Assembly: GCA_027257055.1 (NCBI GenBank)
Contig: JAPVLO010000056.1
Span: 5,518,001-5,582,000 of the forward strand
DNA length: 64,000 nucleotides
Direction of reading: 5' to 3'
DNA from: Cephalopachus bancanus
Taxonomy: Eukaryota; Chordata; Mammalia; Primates; Tarsiidae
Shown one piece after another: positions 33,746-45,554 of this stretch (its first letter is position 1; each line of letters starts with the position of its first letter). Under the pieces are notes generated by a model that did no database searches, was not told the DNA's origin, and saw nothing but the letters and a program-made list of their open reading frames with translations. The translations under genes were made by a program, and so were the position numbers.

Positions 33746-34009
33746 TTATGAGTTACACTTCTGTAGGCAACTGATGGATTCCTTGAAACTTTGAGTAGAG
33801 AGTCAAAAGGCAGATTGAAGATAGAGCCCTTAATTTGCATGGGACTTATTCAGGGTCTTGGGATGAGCCTTGGAAGTAATGTCACATATTTTGTAAACTT
33901 TGTAATAGCATGATATTTGTATATATATATTTTTTCTCTTAAAGAGAGATTTTAATACTGTAAAAGCCTCTAGCCCCATAAAATATGTGCTAAAGCCCTA
34001 TTTACAAAG

Positions 34010-34145
34010 CAGTTAGTCACTCAATAAGTGTTTCTTAAGTACCTGATATATACCAGGCTTTCTTCCAGGTATGGGGATATAGCAACACAGAACACGCAAC
34101 AGAGAGTCCTGTCTTCATGAAGTAAATAGCCTGGAGAAATTGTGT
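34010..34145 (-). mobile_element. L2 3' end, minus strand
   Basis: CACTCAATAAGTGTTTCTTAAGTACCTGATATATACCAGGCTTTCTTCCAGGTATGGGGATATAGCAACACAGAACA is antisense L2. Confidence 0.75.
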
Positions 34146-35340
34146 ATTGGCAGAGTACTGGCAGGAATAGCATGCCACACTAAAACTGGAGACAGAGATA
34201 GCTGTGTGAAGAAAACTGCTTGATGGGGGATGAGACCTTTGGTTGATAGTGACTAACCAACCCACAACCCCACAAGGAGATAACAGGGCGATACACACTC
34301 AGTCTCACTTTGCTCTTGCTCTCTTGCTTCATGCTGGTGTTCTTTATTGTCCAATTAGCATAGTTCATACAGGTCAGTCTCCTGGATCACATGATGTAGA
34401 AAGATGGAGAGTAAATATGGAGAAGAAGCAGATGGCACCCCACACTTCATATGTGCTAAGTTCAACCCTTAGAATTCCAGTGGGGATGTGGAAAAAGAGT
34501 TGCATAAAGTAGAATGCCAACTCTGGTACTGATATTGCTCCTGAGGATAATGATGATGGTGATAACAACAGCACGAGAAAAGGTTTATGAGAGACATATC
34601 ATGCTGTTGACGTTTGCTTAGAGCTTGTAACATGTAATATCACAAAAGTTCTCTCCTTCAAGTAATATTCTAAAGGACTCTAAAAGTTGGTCTTTTGCCA
34701 ACTTTGAAGCATTTTTCACCAATATATTAAGAGTTAAACTGCCTGAGGGACCTTTTTATATCTTGCTATGTTTTATATATTAGGGTCTGTGAAAAAAAAG
34801 AAGAAAAGCCATTGGGTAACCATAAAGCATATGAAGAATTTCCATTCAACCAGCCATAGTGAGAATAATAAAAAATCGAGAAGTACTAATTACTGAATCA
34901 AAATGTATACTTTTTGGCAAAATGCCTTAGTAACCCCTGTTTCTCTCTCAGATTGGGCACTTGCTAAAGGTCCATTGGACCTGGGAGGCAGAGTGTGAAA
35001 GACACAAGGTATTGAATAGTTCTCATTACCTTCTTAAAACATTCTTAAGCAGAAAGGCTATTCCCAAAGAGGAGCAACAGGGACTGACCCACTTATGAGA
35101 ATGAGGTGATTTGTCCATCTGAGAGACACATCTCCAACTGCTCAGGCCAATATCAGATAGAATATGCAAACGAGTTCTTTCAGATTTTCTCAAAGGTACT
35201 GGAAGTAAACGTGGAAGAGTTCACAAATCTCAACAAAGTTAACAATTACTTTCTTCACATCCATGACATTCACAATACTTACGATCCAGAAAGTCTAATC
35301 TTTGTTGAAGTTAATGTAGGTATCAGGGAAACCTAAACTT
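34146..35340. other. Unannotated sequence
   Basis: About 1.2 kb with no recognised gene or repeat. Confidence 0.4.
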
Positions 35341-35344
35341 CAAA

Positions 35345-35535
35345 TTACTCTTTGAATTGAAGGATCTTTAAGCCTTACATTAGGATTACTAATTCTTCAC
35401 TGAGCCTCCTCCTTTGATAGATGAGAAAATTGTGACCTACAAAAGGAAGTGATTTGTTCAAGGACACACCCTGAGTTAGTGGCAGAGCTGTGATTAGTAC
35501 CCTTTGTGTCCTTGTCTTCAGTGCTATGGTCCTTG
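35345..35535 (-). mobile_element. MIR, minus strand
   Basis: GATAGATGAGAAAATTGTGACCTACAAAAGGAAGTGATTTGTTCAAGGACACACCCTGAGTTAGTGGCAGAGCTGTGATTAG is antisense MIR. Confidence 0.8.
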
Positions 35536-36139
35536 TAGCTACATCATATTAGCTCTCAGAGACATTGACAGGGAGACTGGCAGTCTCAGGATCCCTGAAA
35601 ATTACTCATTCCAAGAGAGAAAGAATATTGATCACTTCTACAATAATATAGACGATAAAATTCAGTGTTAAAGATTTCATTTAAAGGAAAAGTGTGGGAG
35701 AAAGACATCCTGCTGAAATATTCTCATCTGTCTACACTTAAAAAGGGAAAGTTTAGCCTGTGTAATCTTCTTTGATATCCCAAGGTCGTTAGTTTCATGG
35801 AATGTGGGATTTACTTCTAAGGTTATCTATAATATGGACAGATGCTCTTACTTCAAAGATATGTTAAGAAGTTTAATCAGCAGATCACACTTCACAACAC
35901 TATATTAAATGAGAAATACATAAATAAAATCTAGGCTCTGATAATTGCTGGACAACTTCAGTCTTCAAGAGTCATTCAATGAACTTGAACAACTGTTGCT
36001 TTACTCCTCTTTCTGACCAGGTATGGAAAACTTGAGTTCAGATTCCTAGCTGAACAGAAATGGAAAACTTGTGTTCAGACTTCCTGCTTTCCCGAGACCC
36101 TGCTTTGTGCATTTAGTGTTGAATAAAACAAGAAAATGT
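35536..36139. other. Unannotated sequence
   Basis: No feature recognised, except that a short phrase (ATGGAAAACTTG(A/T)GTTCAGA) occurs twice near 36024 and 36060, indicating a small local duplication. Confidence 0.4.
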
Positions 36140-36156
36140 AATTGTGTCAAAATTTT

Positions 36157-36440
36157 TTTTTTTTTTTGAGTCGGAGTCTCACTCTGTCACTCAGACTGGA
36201 GAGCAGTGGCCGCTTCTGGCCACCGCAACCTCGAGCCGCTGGGCTCTGGTGATCCTTCCGCCTCAGCCTTCCAAGTAGCCGGAATTACAGGCGCGCGCTA
36301 CCACACCCGGCTGATTTTTTGATTTATTGTAGAGATGAGGTCTCGCTGCCCAGGCCGGTCTCGAACCCACGGGCTCAGGCAATCCACTCACCTCAGCCTT
36401 CCAAAGGCACGGGATTACAGGCTGAGCCACCGAGCCCGGC
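36157..36440 (-). mobile_element. Alu (lineage-type), minus strand, TSD
   Basis: Antisense dimeric Alu with the GATTTATTG linker motif. TSD AATTGTGTCAAAATTT (36140-36155) against AATTGTGTCCAATTTT (36441-36456). Confidence 0.95.
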
Positions 36441-36456
36441 AATTGTGTCCAATTTT

Positions 36457-37754
36457 AATCACCATCTTTCCACTTAACCAGACCTGGTCCTACCGAGGTT
36501 ACCCAAGCTGTAGTCCTCTTGCACCTTGTTTATCAAGAAGCCATAGACCCTAATAGCTGTTATCTGTTTTGTATCATTTCCTATCTGAGGCACAGATATT
36601 ACAGACTTCTTATCTGATATCACCAGGAATTGTTATCTCTATCTATTTTGTACCATGCTCTCCTACTGTCTTAGATGTCTTCCAAACATTTGGTCACTGC
36701 CAGGGTTAGCTATTTCTGCAAAGAAGAGGCTGTGACTTGTATTTACTGCAAGAATTTTTCTAGTGCAATAGGGCAAGCCAAGAGCAATGACAAATGAAAG
36801 TCAAATGGGAGCTACTCAGGTTATTCTATCTCATTGATCTTTTGTGGATTCTCTGAGGTAAACATTTTCATTGTAAACCTTTCAAAGAAGTTCCCAAAAC
36901 CAAGTAACCACATCTGACAACAAGCTGCTGTGTGTCTTCCTAGTTTGCTAGGAAAAGATAGCCAGTGAGATCTAATGCATTGCATTGCTTCTTGTAGTTC
37001 CTTGTCTCTTTTCACATTTTCTTCCTCATCCTATTATCTCCAGGTTTGCCTTATAAAAATAAAATATTGTCACTTAATTCTTGCCTCATCCTCTGCTTTA
37101 TACAGACTCAGCTAAACCCAGAAATGATTATTGACAATAAGACTTTAAAATTATATTGCTTTCTTTTCTGAAAACAGTAAGAAACCATTGCTGGTATTCA
37201 GAATGTATGCATTGCAACATCTTAAGTTTTTACCTGTGGATAATTGGAGCAATACAGTTGGAGGGAAAGCAATACAGTTTAGAAACCAAGAAGTTGTAGT
37301 CCTTATTAGGTATAGGAACAAGATTATTAATGAAGATTGTAAAATGAGGTGACTCCTTTTGATAGAATTTGTGACCTACTTAAAAACGAGAAAGACTCAA
37401 GAGAGTCAAGTTAAACTTAAGGAATAACCTGAAAACAGAAGGATTCTGTGACAACTCTAAAGGACAGTCTTATCTCCTGCAGGCGTAGTGGACAACTGTG
37501 ATGAAAATCAGACCCAGGAAATGATTATAAATGTGACTGAGCTATAAAGCAGATACTTAAACAATACCTGTAGGTCTCCAATGCCAAAGTCAGGGCATCT
37601 TCAAAAAAAGCAGAACCAGGAGATCTGGGATGGTAATAGTTAAGTAAACAAATCTGAGCATTTTGAAATCCCAGACTCTCTTGACATCTTTGGCCAGTAA
37701 AGAAGAACCTGCATCTTTTCCAGAAGAGAGTAGCCTTCCTTTCCTTGGAGATAA
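36457..37754. other. Unannotated sequence
   Basis: About 1.3 kb without a recognised gene or repeat. Confidence 0.4.
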
Positions 37755-38865
37755 TGTAATAATTTTACCTAGACAGGGCCAGTTCAACATTCACAAGACC
37801 AAAGATGTAATTCAGCACATATACAGATGCAAAACCAAGAATTACATGATAATATCATTAGATGCAGAAAAAGCAGCAAAATTCAAGAGCAAAAGAAACC
37901 ATCAAGAAAGTAAAGAGACAACCTGCAGAATGGGAAAAAATATTTGCAAATTATGTATCTGAAAAAGTCCTAGTATTCAGGATCTACAAGGAACTCAAAT
38001 GAAATGAAAGGAAAACAACAAACCCATTAAAAAGTGGGCAGAAAGACACGAACAGACACTTCTCAAAAGGGGACACATAAGTAGTCAAAAGATACATGAA
38101 AAACTTCTCAGCTTCACTAATCATCAGAGAAATGCAAATTAAAACTACCATGAGATACCACCTAACTCCAGTAAGGATGGCTATCATTAATAAGTCAAAA
38201 ATCAACAGATGCTGGCTCAGGTGCAGAGAAAAGGGAATGCTTCTACACTGTTAGTAGGCAGGCAAGTTAGTTCAACCTCTATGGAAAGAGGCATGGCAAT
38301 TCCTAAAATAACTAAAAATTGACCTTCCATACTATCCAGCAACCCCTCTCCTGGGAATATACCTGGAGGACATAAGTTATTCTCCAAATAAGCCACCTGT
38401 ACCCTCAAGTTTATTGTTGCACTATTCACAATAGCAAAAACATGGAATCAACCCTACTGCCCGTAGAAAGTGGACTGTGTAAAGAAAATGTGGACATATG
38501 CATGGTGAAATATTACACAGCTATAAAAAAGAATGAAATCATGGACTTTGCAGCAAATTGAAAGGAGTGGGAGATCATCATACTAAGTAAACTATCACAT
38601 AATCAAAGATCTGAATATCACATGTTCTCATTCATAAGTGAGTCTTAAACACTAGTCACATTAGCACAAAGAAGGAATTGGCAGTCACTGGGGAGGAAGG
38701 GAGAGAGGAAGGTGGAGAACACATGACAGCACAAAGGGTTGGTTCATTACCAAGGCAAGTGAGGGCCAGTTAGAAGCCCAAACTTCACCTGGACGCAGCC
38801 TACTTAGGTAGTTAATCCTCACTTATACCTTACCTTTCTAAAATAAAAATTTTAAAAAATTTCAC
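37755..38865 (+). mobile_element. L1-D: plus-strand LINE-1, 5'-truncated and internally deleted
   Basis: 37755-37876 matches L1 reverse transcriptase ([14 protein letters not shown]). At about 37876 the sequence jumps to the distal ORF2 part ([22 protein letters not shown]), skipping well over 1 kb including the FADD box. It then runs on through the C-terminal region and a diverged 3' UTR to an A/T-rich tail near 38865. The join keeps one frame open (37663-37962), which is why a 99-residue open frame appears here. Position is approximate at both ends. Confidence 0.85.
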
Positions 38866-39219
38866 TTAGAGTAGATGCCTCATAAGATCACTCTTTTTCA
38901 TTTCAGTACTCAACCTAACTACCCCTCATTATCTTTTGACTGATAATTAGGGTCAGGTCTCAGTCAAATTCTGAGAGAAAAAGCACAAGTCAAGCTCTTT
39001 AAAACAAATTCTTGAGCCAAAGTAATTTCATGATTTGTCTAATGTATATCAGCAAGAAGAGGATAGGAGGTAGTTGTCAGAATGTACATATTTCTCACAT
39101 TTAATGCTACCAGAGAATATCCAGTGCAAGAAGACAGTATGACCTATGCTTAGAATGTCAACCATATTCTTTTCTTGACACCAGTGCTTGTGCAATAGAG
39201 TGGTCACGGTAGAAAGTAC

Positions 39220-40450
39220 GTGAGTTACTCATGGTCTCATCAACATATGCTCTCCCTCACCAAGGATGTTGTAGCCATTGTCACTGAAAAATGTAAGTCT
39301 ACTAGCAGCAAAGACCAAGGTACAATGACTCAGGGAGAACAGGCAGTCACCTTGGTGGCAGATCACAACATCAGAATCCTTTTGATCTTGGAGTAGGGAG
39401 TCATTTAAGTCATGCATCTTCACCAGAATTGACACATACTGCAAATATGGGTTTGACTCTTTTCCTGTGAGTCTTTTCCTATGACTCTTCCCATTGCAAC
39501 CATCTGAAAGCATACAGAAAGTCTTATCCATTGGTTTGGGTCCCACACAAAACTGCCTCTAGTTTACGGGCTCATTTTATGAGTTTACTGCCCTTACTAT
39601 GTATCCTTTAGCCTAGAAATAGCATGATGGAAGAGTGGATTGGCATCTGAAGACTGCTCAAGCACAAGTTATGGGACAATGCTTGCAGGGGTGAGATTTA
39701 TCATTCAAGATAGGGCATATATTTTGAACTGATGTTTCTTTGTCTTGCTTAGCTAAAATCCATGGCTCTGGAAACAAGGAGTGAAAGGGATAGCCCCCAC
39801 CCTGACTCTCATGCCCAGGGATCCACTTGTGGAATCTTTGCTTTCATTTCTTTAATCTTAGGCTCTGCCAGGTTATCGAACCTAGTAGTGCAGTGGGCAC
39901 AACCTCATTTCTAGGAATACAGTAAGAGTCTTACTTAATTGGGTCCTGTATCTACCGTCTCATCACTCCATCATATGTTGATAGAGAAACAGGCCAGGAA
40001 GATCATTATTGTACTGACTATGGTAACTTATTCTATCACTATAAGGAGAAAGGGTGACTACCACACTGTGCTGGCAAGTCTGGAGCCCGTGGAAATCACG
40101 GGGATGTCTGTCTTCATACTTCCATGCCTAGTAATGACTATTTATGGGCAACTACAGCAAATATACTTGAATAAGAATAGAACAATTAAGCATTCAGGCC
40201 TTAAAGATTAAGGCCTGGGTCATCCCACCAGGCAAACAACTCTGTACAGCTGACATACAAGACAAGGGTAAGGGGCATCTAGAATGGATAGTGAATGAAG
40301 GAGTGGAACTACATCAGTTGTGCCCTCTGGAGAAACTACAGCAGTGAGATTGTAGCTTGTTCTACAAATACTCTTGTTGCAGTCTTTCAGGAGATCATAA
40401 CTGACCACTATACTAAATGTGCACTTTTGAATGTTAAGCTTGCCTCTCAG
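39220..40450 (+). pseudogene. Decayed ERVL-like internal region (integrase part of pol)
   Basis: Remnant of an old endogenous retrovirus. The plus strand at 39260-39450 runs parallel to the ERVL integrase region as I remember it: a 'GCCATTGTCACTGAA' phrase, the ACTAGCAGCAAAGACCAA phrase, then a 'TTGACACATACTGCAAATATGGGTTTG' phrase that corresponds to a conserved integrase-core segment. The later part (about 40200-40350) also looks retroelement-derived. There is no usable frame: stops and indels are frequent. No flanking LTRs were recognised. The short open frames here (39229-39546 minus, 39939-40211 plus) are chance frames. Identity rests on memory and needs a library comparison. Confidence 0.5.
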
Positions 40451-40599
40451 AGAAATACTGAGAAACCTCTATTTTTTAAAACTGAGATTATACTGTAGTA
40501 CTGGAGATTTCTATGATAGGAGAGAACATTGGTCTTAAAGGAGACCTAGAAATAAAACAGCACTATGGGAATAATAACAGAGAACACACTGATTTGACT

Positions 40600-40740
40600 A
40601 TTCGTGGGTCACTAAATATTTTATTAGTCAATTATTATATGTCAGACATTTAGTATATAAAAAAAATCAGGCACAGTTTCCACACTCAAGAAAGTCACAG
40701 TCTGGTAGGAGTTATAAGAAAAATAATGATAATACAGTAT
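40600..40740 (-). mobile_element. L2 3' end, minus strand
   Basis: ATATTTTATTAGTCAATTATTATATGTCAGACATTTAGTATAT ... GTTTCCACACTCAAGAAAGTCACAGTCTGGTAGGAG resembles antisense L2. Confidence 0.6.
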
Positions 40741-41503
40741 AAGCTAAAAAGATTCACAGTCTCTTACAGAGTTGAGAACAAACTACTTTGGAAACTCTTG
40801 GGGTCTCAGGAAAGGTCACAGAGGAGAGCTAGTTAGAAACAAAACTAGCAGCTGTAATTTTTCATTTAATTTATGGAGGTTTAAGAGATGACAAGGAAAT
40901 CCTAGGGTAGACAGAAAATTCCTACTGGCTAAAGTGTTTCATTAGGACATGGTCTTATGTTTTGGAGTGTTATGGGATCCTTCTATTCTTTCAAGAAAGA
41001 ATGCCTGCCTTCTCAGTGTACTCCCACAGGGACATTAATTAAAATCTGAGACAGATGTGTTTTCTCAAGTCATGTGCTGTGGTGGGCATGGGAAAATAGA
41101 GCCCAGCAGCTTTCTTTTAATAGATAGTAGTGCCCTTTGTTCCAGTTGAGGAGACCTTCATATCCTCAGTTTTGAATCACAGCACCAGCTAGTTGTAGCC
41201 ATTGCAGACAACTTTAATTTCATGATGTGGGCACCAGCATGGAGCTTTCATTCTTGCAGTTTGGGGTTTATTTGACACTCGAGAAGAATACAAAAATTAT
41301 CGGAAGAAGTATGGTTAATAAATGTATCTTTCAAAAAGATAAGAGGAGTAATTTTGACTTCTAGTTTCTGGCTAGATTTATAAACCTACTTAAAAGTTGA
41401 CTTATATTTCTCCCTTACCTCCTTCTTTATCGTTGTATACAGTAGGCAATTATTTGTTGCTGATGTCAATTCTTGTCTAACACAGCCAACCCTTAGAGAA
41501 AAT
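40741..41503. other. Unannotated sequence
   Basis: No feature recognised. Confidence 0.4.
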
Positions 41504-41518
41504 AAAGAATCCCATGAA

Positions 41519-41819
41519 GCCGGGCTCGGTGGCTCAGCCTGTAATCCCGTGCCTTTGGGAGGCTGAGGTGAGTGGATTGCCTGAGCCCGCGGGTTCGAGA
41601 CCCGCCTGGGCAGCGAGACCTCATCTCTACAATAAATCAAAAAAAAAAAAAAAAAAAAAAATCAGCCGGGCGTGGTAGCGCGCACCTGTAATTCCAGCTA
41701 CTCGGAAGGCTGAGGCAGAAGGATCGCCGGAACCCAGCAGGTCGAGGCTGCGGTGGCCGGGAGCGGCCACTGCACTCCAGTCTGGGCGACAGAGTGAGAC
41801 TCAAACTCAAAAAAAAAAA
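41519..41819 (+). mobile_element. Alu (lineage-type) with a very long A linker, perfect 15-bp TSD
   Basis: Perfect TSD AAAGAATCCCATGAA at 41504-41518 and 41820-41834, so this is among the youngest insertions here. After the CAATAAATC motif the central linker holds about two dozen consecutive A, far more than the other copies. CpG sites are largely kept. Confidence 0.97.
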
Positions 41820-42019
41820 AAAGAATCCCATGAAACGGGGATATTGAAATTTTAAAAAGAGAAATCTCCTGATTGGTGTTAGGATGCTTGTGGATTTCAG
41901 GAAAGCTACCAGGATATTAACAACTGCTTTCAGGCCCTCTGACTGCCAGTGAAACACTAGGCCTTGTTTCAGGTCTACATCTGTGGTCAGCACAAGTCTA
42001 AGAATGACCTTCAGTAATC

Positions 42020-42545
42020 CTCATCCTTGTATTAACACTCTCCCCTTTGAGAGTGGATGGAATCTCTGGGTATGAGGAGATATCACTCCCATGACAAAAG
42101 GGAGATTACCTGGGTGGGTCTAATGTAATCCCATGGCATGAATCCTTTAAAGTTTGTTTGTTTGTTTTCTGTCTGGTATCAGAAGAATTTAGAAGATTAG
42201 AAGTATGAGAAAGATTCAATGCACTGATAACAGCTTAAAGTCATATGACAAGAAACCTATGGGAGCCATATGACAAGAAACATGAGTAGCAAAAGCTAAG
42301 CATCCCCAATAAGGGACAGTCAGTGAGGATATGGAGACTCTGTCCTACAACCACAAGGAACTGAATTCTGCTCATAACAGAAATGAACATCAGATGAAAG
42401 TGCACGCAGGTGATACCTTATAGTTGATCAGGGAAACCTTAGTACCAGACTGGAGTCCTACAGAGCTATAAGATTAAGAAACAGGTGCTGTGCTAAGGTG
42501 CTAAATTTAAGGTAATTTTTTTTCATCAGCAAGAAAAAACTAATG
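42020..42545 (+). mobile_element. Old MLT1-like MaLR LTR
   Basis: The block CATATGACAAGAAAC...CAAGGAACTGAATTCTGC is typical of the middle of MLT-type LTRs, and the 3' end TCATCAGCAAGAAAAAACTAATGCAA fits the usual 'CAGCAATAGAAAACTAATACA' ending. Start not well defined. Confidence 0.5.
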
Positions 42546-42589
42546 CAACATCCAAGGATGAAAATAATTTTAACTTCAGATTTGCAGTC

Positions 42590-42760
42590 CAACATGGGTT
42601 CATTCTAAGCCTAATTTACTGGGTAACTTTGGGATTAATTTTTCAAAATGTTTATTTCCTCATCTACACAAGGGAGAACACCTACCTGCCTTCTAGGATG
42701 GTTGTCACAATTAAATGAGATATAGTTTATACAATGATCAATACTTAATCAATGCCATTT
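42590..42760 (+). mobile_element. MIR, plus strand
   Basis: TTTATTTCCTCATCTACACAAGGGAGAACACCTACCTGCCTTCTAGGATGGTTGTCACAATTAAATGAGATA is the MIR 3' half. Confidence 0.8.
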
Positions 42761-43290
42761 GCTATTTCCCAATGAGAATGATCATGGCAATCCACTCAGA
42801 AAAGGTAGAGATAGCCCATGATAGATACGACTTGAAGGAATTAGAACCACAGACATCTTTGAAAGCAGAGCAGGATGGAACCCAGAAGAAAAACATCTGG
42901 GGACAAGCTAGAGAAGCACATTATACTCCCGACATTTTGGGACCAGAATAGAATCCGATAGAGCAAGGATTACTGCTGAGACTCAGTAACTCAAAGCCAG
43001 AAGACATAAAGCCCCACACATTCAGATCTAGATGTGATTAAGGAATTTTCAGACTGGCTGTAGTGCCAACTTGCGTTTAGCATTGGCCAGAGGCTGAAAA
43101 AGTGTATCTAGTATGCATTCCAAAGTGGAATTGGTAGGCTTGATTCAAAGGGCCTGTAGAGGATTCCCAAGTGAATCAGAGGTAATTCACATTTCAATGT
43201 AGACCAGAAATAGTTAAGGCTAATATTTATAATAATAAAATGTTCTATGTATTTTGTCTTTTGGAGGAGAAGTTATAGCATAGTGGAAAG
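42761..43290. other. Unannotated sequence
   Basis: No feature recognised; the 78-residue open frame at 42715-42951 starts in MIR and lacks any domain. Confidence 0.4.
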
Positions 43291-43303
43291 AGAAAAAAAA
43301 TTT

Positions 43304-43585
43304 TTTTTTTTTTGAGTTGGAGTCTCACTCTGTCGCCCAGACTGGAGTGCAGTGGCCGCTCCCGGCCACCACAGCCTGGACCTGCTGGGCTCCGGCGATC
43401 CTTCCGCCTCAGCCTTCCAAGTAGCCAGAATTACAGGTATGCGCTACCATGCCCGGCTGATTTTTTGATTTATTGTAGAGATGAGGTCTCGTTGCCAGGC
43501 GGTTCTCGAACCCGCGGGCTCAGGCAATCCACTCACCTCAGCCTCCCAAAGGCGCGGGATTACAGGCTGAGCCACCGAGCCCGGC
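43304..43585 (-). mobile_element. Alu (lineage-type), minus strand
   Basis: Antisense dimeric Alu with the GATTTATTG linker. It is flanked by AGAGAAAAAAAATTT on the left (from 43290) and TGAGAAAAAATTTT on the right (43586-43599), a diverged TSD. Confidence 0.93.
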
Positions 43586-43614
43586 TGAGAAAAAATTTTG
43601 ACACTAGAAAAATC

Positions 43615-44000
43615 TGACTTCAACTATAGCTTTGCCATCGATTAATTGATTTTCAGCAAACCCGCAGTTTCTTGTGAGAGTATCTCATAATAGGTCCTAA
43701 GCTGAAATGAGAAAAACTTAGGTAAGCTCTCTGGAATCATGGATTAAAATCGTTGAGACCCAAGTCTGCCACCTAATTTGTATGCACCTCAGTTTCCTCA
43801 TCTGTAAAATGATATAACGACAGCTCTTAACTCACTTTCTTTTTTGAGAATGAAGCATGTGAAGTACTTAGCAGAGATCCTAATTTGTATGCACCTCAGT
43901 TTCCTCATCTGTAAAATGATATAACGACAGCTCTTAACTCACTTTCTTTTTTGAGAATGAAGCATGTGAAGTACTTAGCAGAGATCCTGGTTTGCTGTAA
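43615..44000 (+). mobile_element. MIR, plus strand, partly duplicated
   Basis: MIR core with CCTCAGTTTCCTCATCTGTAAAATGATATAACGAC occurs twice because a 107-bp segment is duplicated. Confidence 0.85.
43772..43988. repeat. Perfect 107-bp tandem duplication
   Basis: 43772-43878 and 43879-43985 are identical at every base by my reading, and the first three bases of a third unit follow. The unit covers the conserved MIR core and its 3' part. Absence of any difference means it is very recent, or an assembly artefact. Confidence 0.97.
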
Positions 44001-44304
44001 ATAAGAAATAGAAGTAAACTATTATTCTCAGGAGTACAGGTGCCTAACCTGTAGTAGCATTTAAATTTGTAGCTATTTTTCATTTGTTAAACTCTGTTTG
44101 GATTTCTATATTTACTTGAGTAAATCCTTTAAAAAAATCAAAGGATGTTTGTGTATTTGCTTTATAAATAGTTGGATGAAGAGAAAGATACTTGGTTCTA
44201 ATGCACTACTACACTGTAGGAAGACATGTAAGTGGGGGTGGGGCAGTTATTGGAAATTTGGATAAGCTAGAAGATGCTGATAGTCTTCAGAGATAAAACA
44301 TCGT

Positions 44305-44385
44305 AAATCTGATCACTCCTCTGCTAAAATATCTTTCAAAGACTTTTGCATTTCCCCATTGCTCCTAGGAAAAAAGTCTTTTCAT
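44305..44385 (+). mobile_element. L2-like fragment, plus strand
   Basis: AATCTGATCACTCCTCTGCTAAAATATCTTTCAAAGACTTTTGCATTTCCCCATTGCTCCTAGGA matches the L2 phrase around 'TGATCACGTCACTCCCCTGCTCAAAAACCTTC'. Confidence 0.6.
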
Positions 44386-44512
44386 TCATTTCTTTACTCA
44401 TTCATCCACTTCATATTAATCGAACACTTGGTATACACAATGGAGACGCAGGCATAGACATAGCGGTTTTTCAGATGGTGATAAATCTAAAGGAGAACAC
44501 TAAGTCCAAAAG
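44386..44512 (-). mobile_element. L2 3' end, minus strand
   Basis: CATTTCTTTACTCATTCATCCACTTCATATTAATCGAACACTTGGTATACACAATGGAGACGCAGGCATAGACA resembles antisense L2. Confidence 0.55.
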
Positions 44513-44513
44513 G

Positions 44514-44813
44514 AGGCTGGGTATGGTGACTCAAGCCTGTAATCCCAGCACTTTGAGGAGCTGAGGGGAGAAGAGTACCTGAGCCCCTGGTTTGAGACCA
44601 GGTTGAGCAACATGGTGAGACCTCGTCTCTACAATAAATCCAAAAATTAGCTGGGTGTGGTGGCGTGAGCCTGTAGTTCTGGCTACTTGGAAGGCTGAGG
44701 TGGGAGGATTGCCGGAGCCCAGCAGGTCAATGCTGGGATGGCCACGAGCATGCCACTGCACTCCAGCCTGGGTGACAGAATGAGATTCTAACTCCAAAAA
44801 AAAAAAAAAAGGG
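44514..44813 (+). mobile_element. Older Alu, plus strand
   Basis: Dimeric Alu starting AGGCTGGGTATGGTGACTCAAGCCTGTAATCCCAGCACTTTG, with CAATAAATC linker and A tail. It keeps AluJ-like CCCAGCACTTTG where the younger copies have CCCGCGCCTTTG, and it has lost most CpG sites. Confidence 0.93.
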
Positions 44814-45179
44814 AATAGTAATGTAAGATAAGAGGATTCTATTCAATTTTAAGTAGAATAGTTAGTGTATGTCTGACAAAAGAAGGGTCATAGAAGCAAA
44901 GACTCAAAAGAGATTAGAGAGTGGGCCAGGTGAATATTTGTGAAAGGACTCTCTAGGAAGAGGACACTGGGCTTAAAAGGCTTTGCATCCTCTAGCTCCT
45001 GCTAAGCCAAGCTGTAGCCTCAGAACAACTCTCATCACAATACCTTGGACAGCCTTTAGCAATCTACTGAAGTGGTTATTTAAGCTAAACCTTATTTGAC
45101 TCCCAGAGCTTAAATAAAACGCAGGCAGGTATCTAGTCTGATAATGTCTCAAAAGCCCATTTTGCTGAATATGAACTGT

Positions 45180-45530
45180 TAGTAGGTATTTATTAGATAC
45201 TATGTGGCAGACAGTGTCATTAATGCTGAGAACAACTCAGTGAATTAAATGGACAGGTCCTCTATTAAGGAGCTGACATTCTAATAGCAGAGGCAGGCAT
45301 TAAAAAAAAAAAGTAACCACCTCATTACAAATTGAATGTCAATGAAGGAAGAACCTGAGATGGAGACTAGCAGGGGGAGGAACTACTTTACATAGGATGG
45401 AAGAAGAGGGACTCCAAGAAGCCAATGCAGCCTTGTGGAAGTGGAGCTGGCAACTTCTGCTAAGTGGGAGGTACCCTGTGCAAAGGCTCAGAACCTTGCG
45501 GCACACGGGGGCAGGTGTGGGGGGTGCTTA
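45180..45530 (-). mobile_element. L2 LINE, minus strand
   Basis: TATTTATTAGATACTATGTGGCAGACAGTGTCATTAATGCTG ... AAGGAGCTGACATTCTAATAGCAG, then the upstream L2 phrase near 45450, follow antisense L2. Confidence 0.7.
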
Positions 45531-45554
45531 CAACTTTCCTCAAGACCTGACAAA

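Noticed and set aside
37663..37962. 99-codon frame as a domesticated L1 gene
   Set aside because: It is an accidental in-frame join at an internal L1 deletion, without an intact domain.
39229..39546. 105-codon minus-strand frame as a possible gene
   Set aside because: It is antisense to the decayed ERVL-like integrase region; no domain is seen.
41386..41993. Frames of 84 and 118 codons
   Set aside because: They consist of Alu sequence read in either direction plus flanks.
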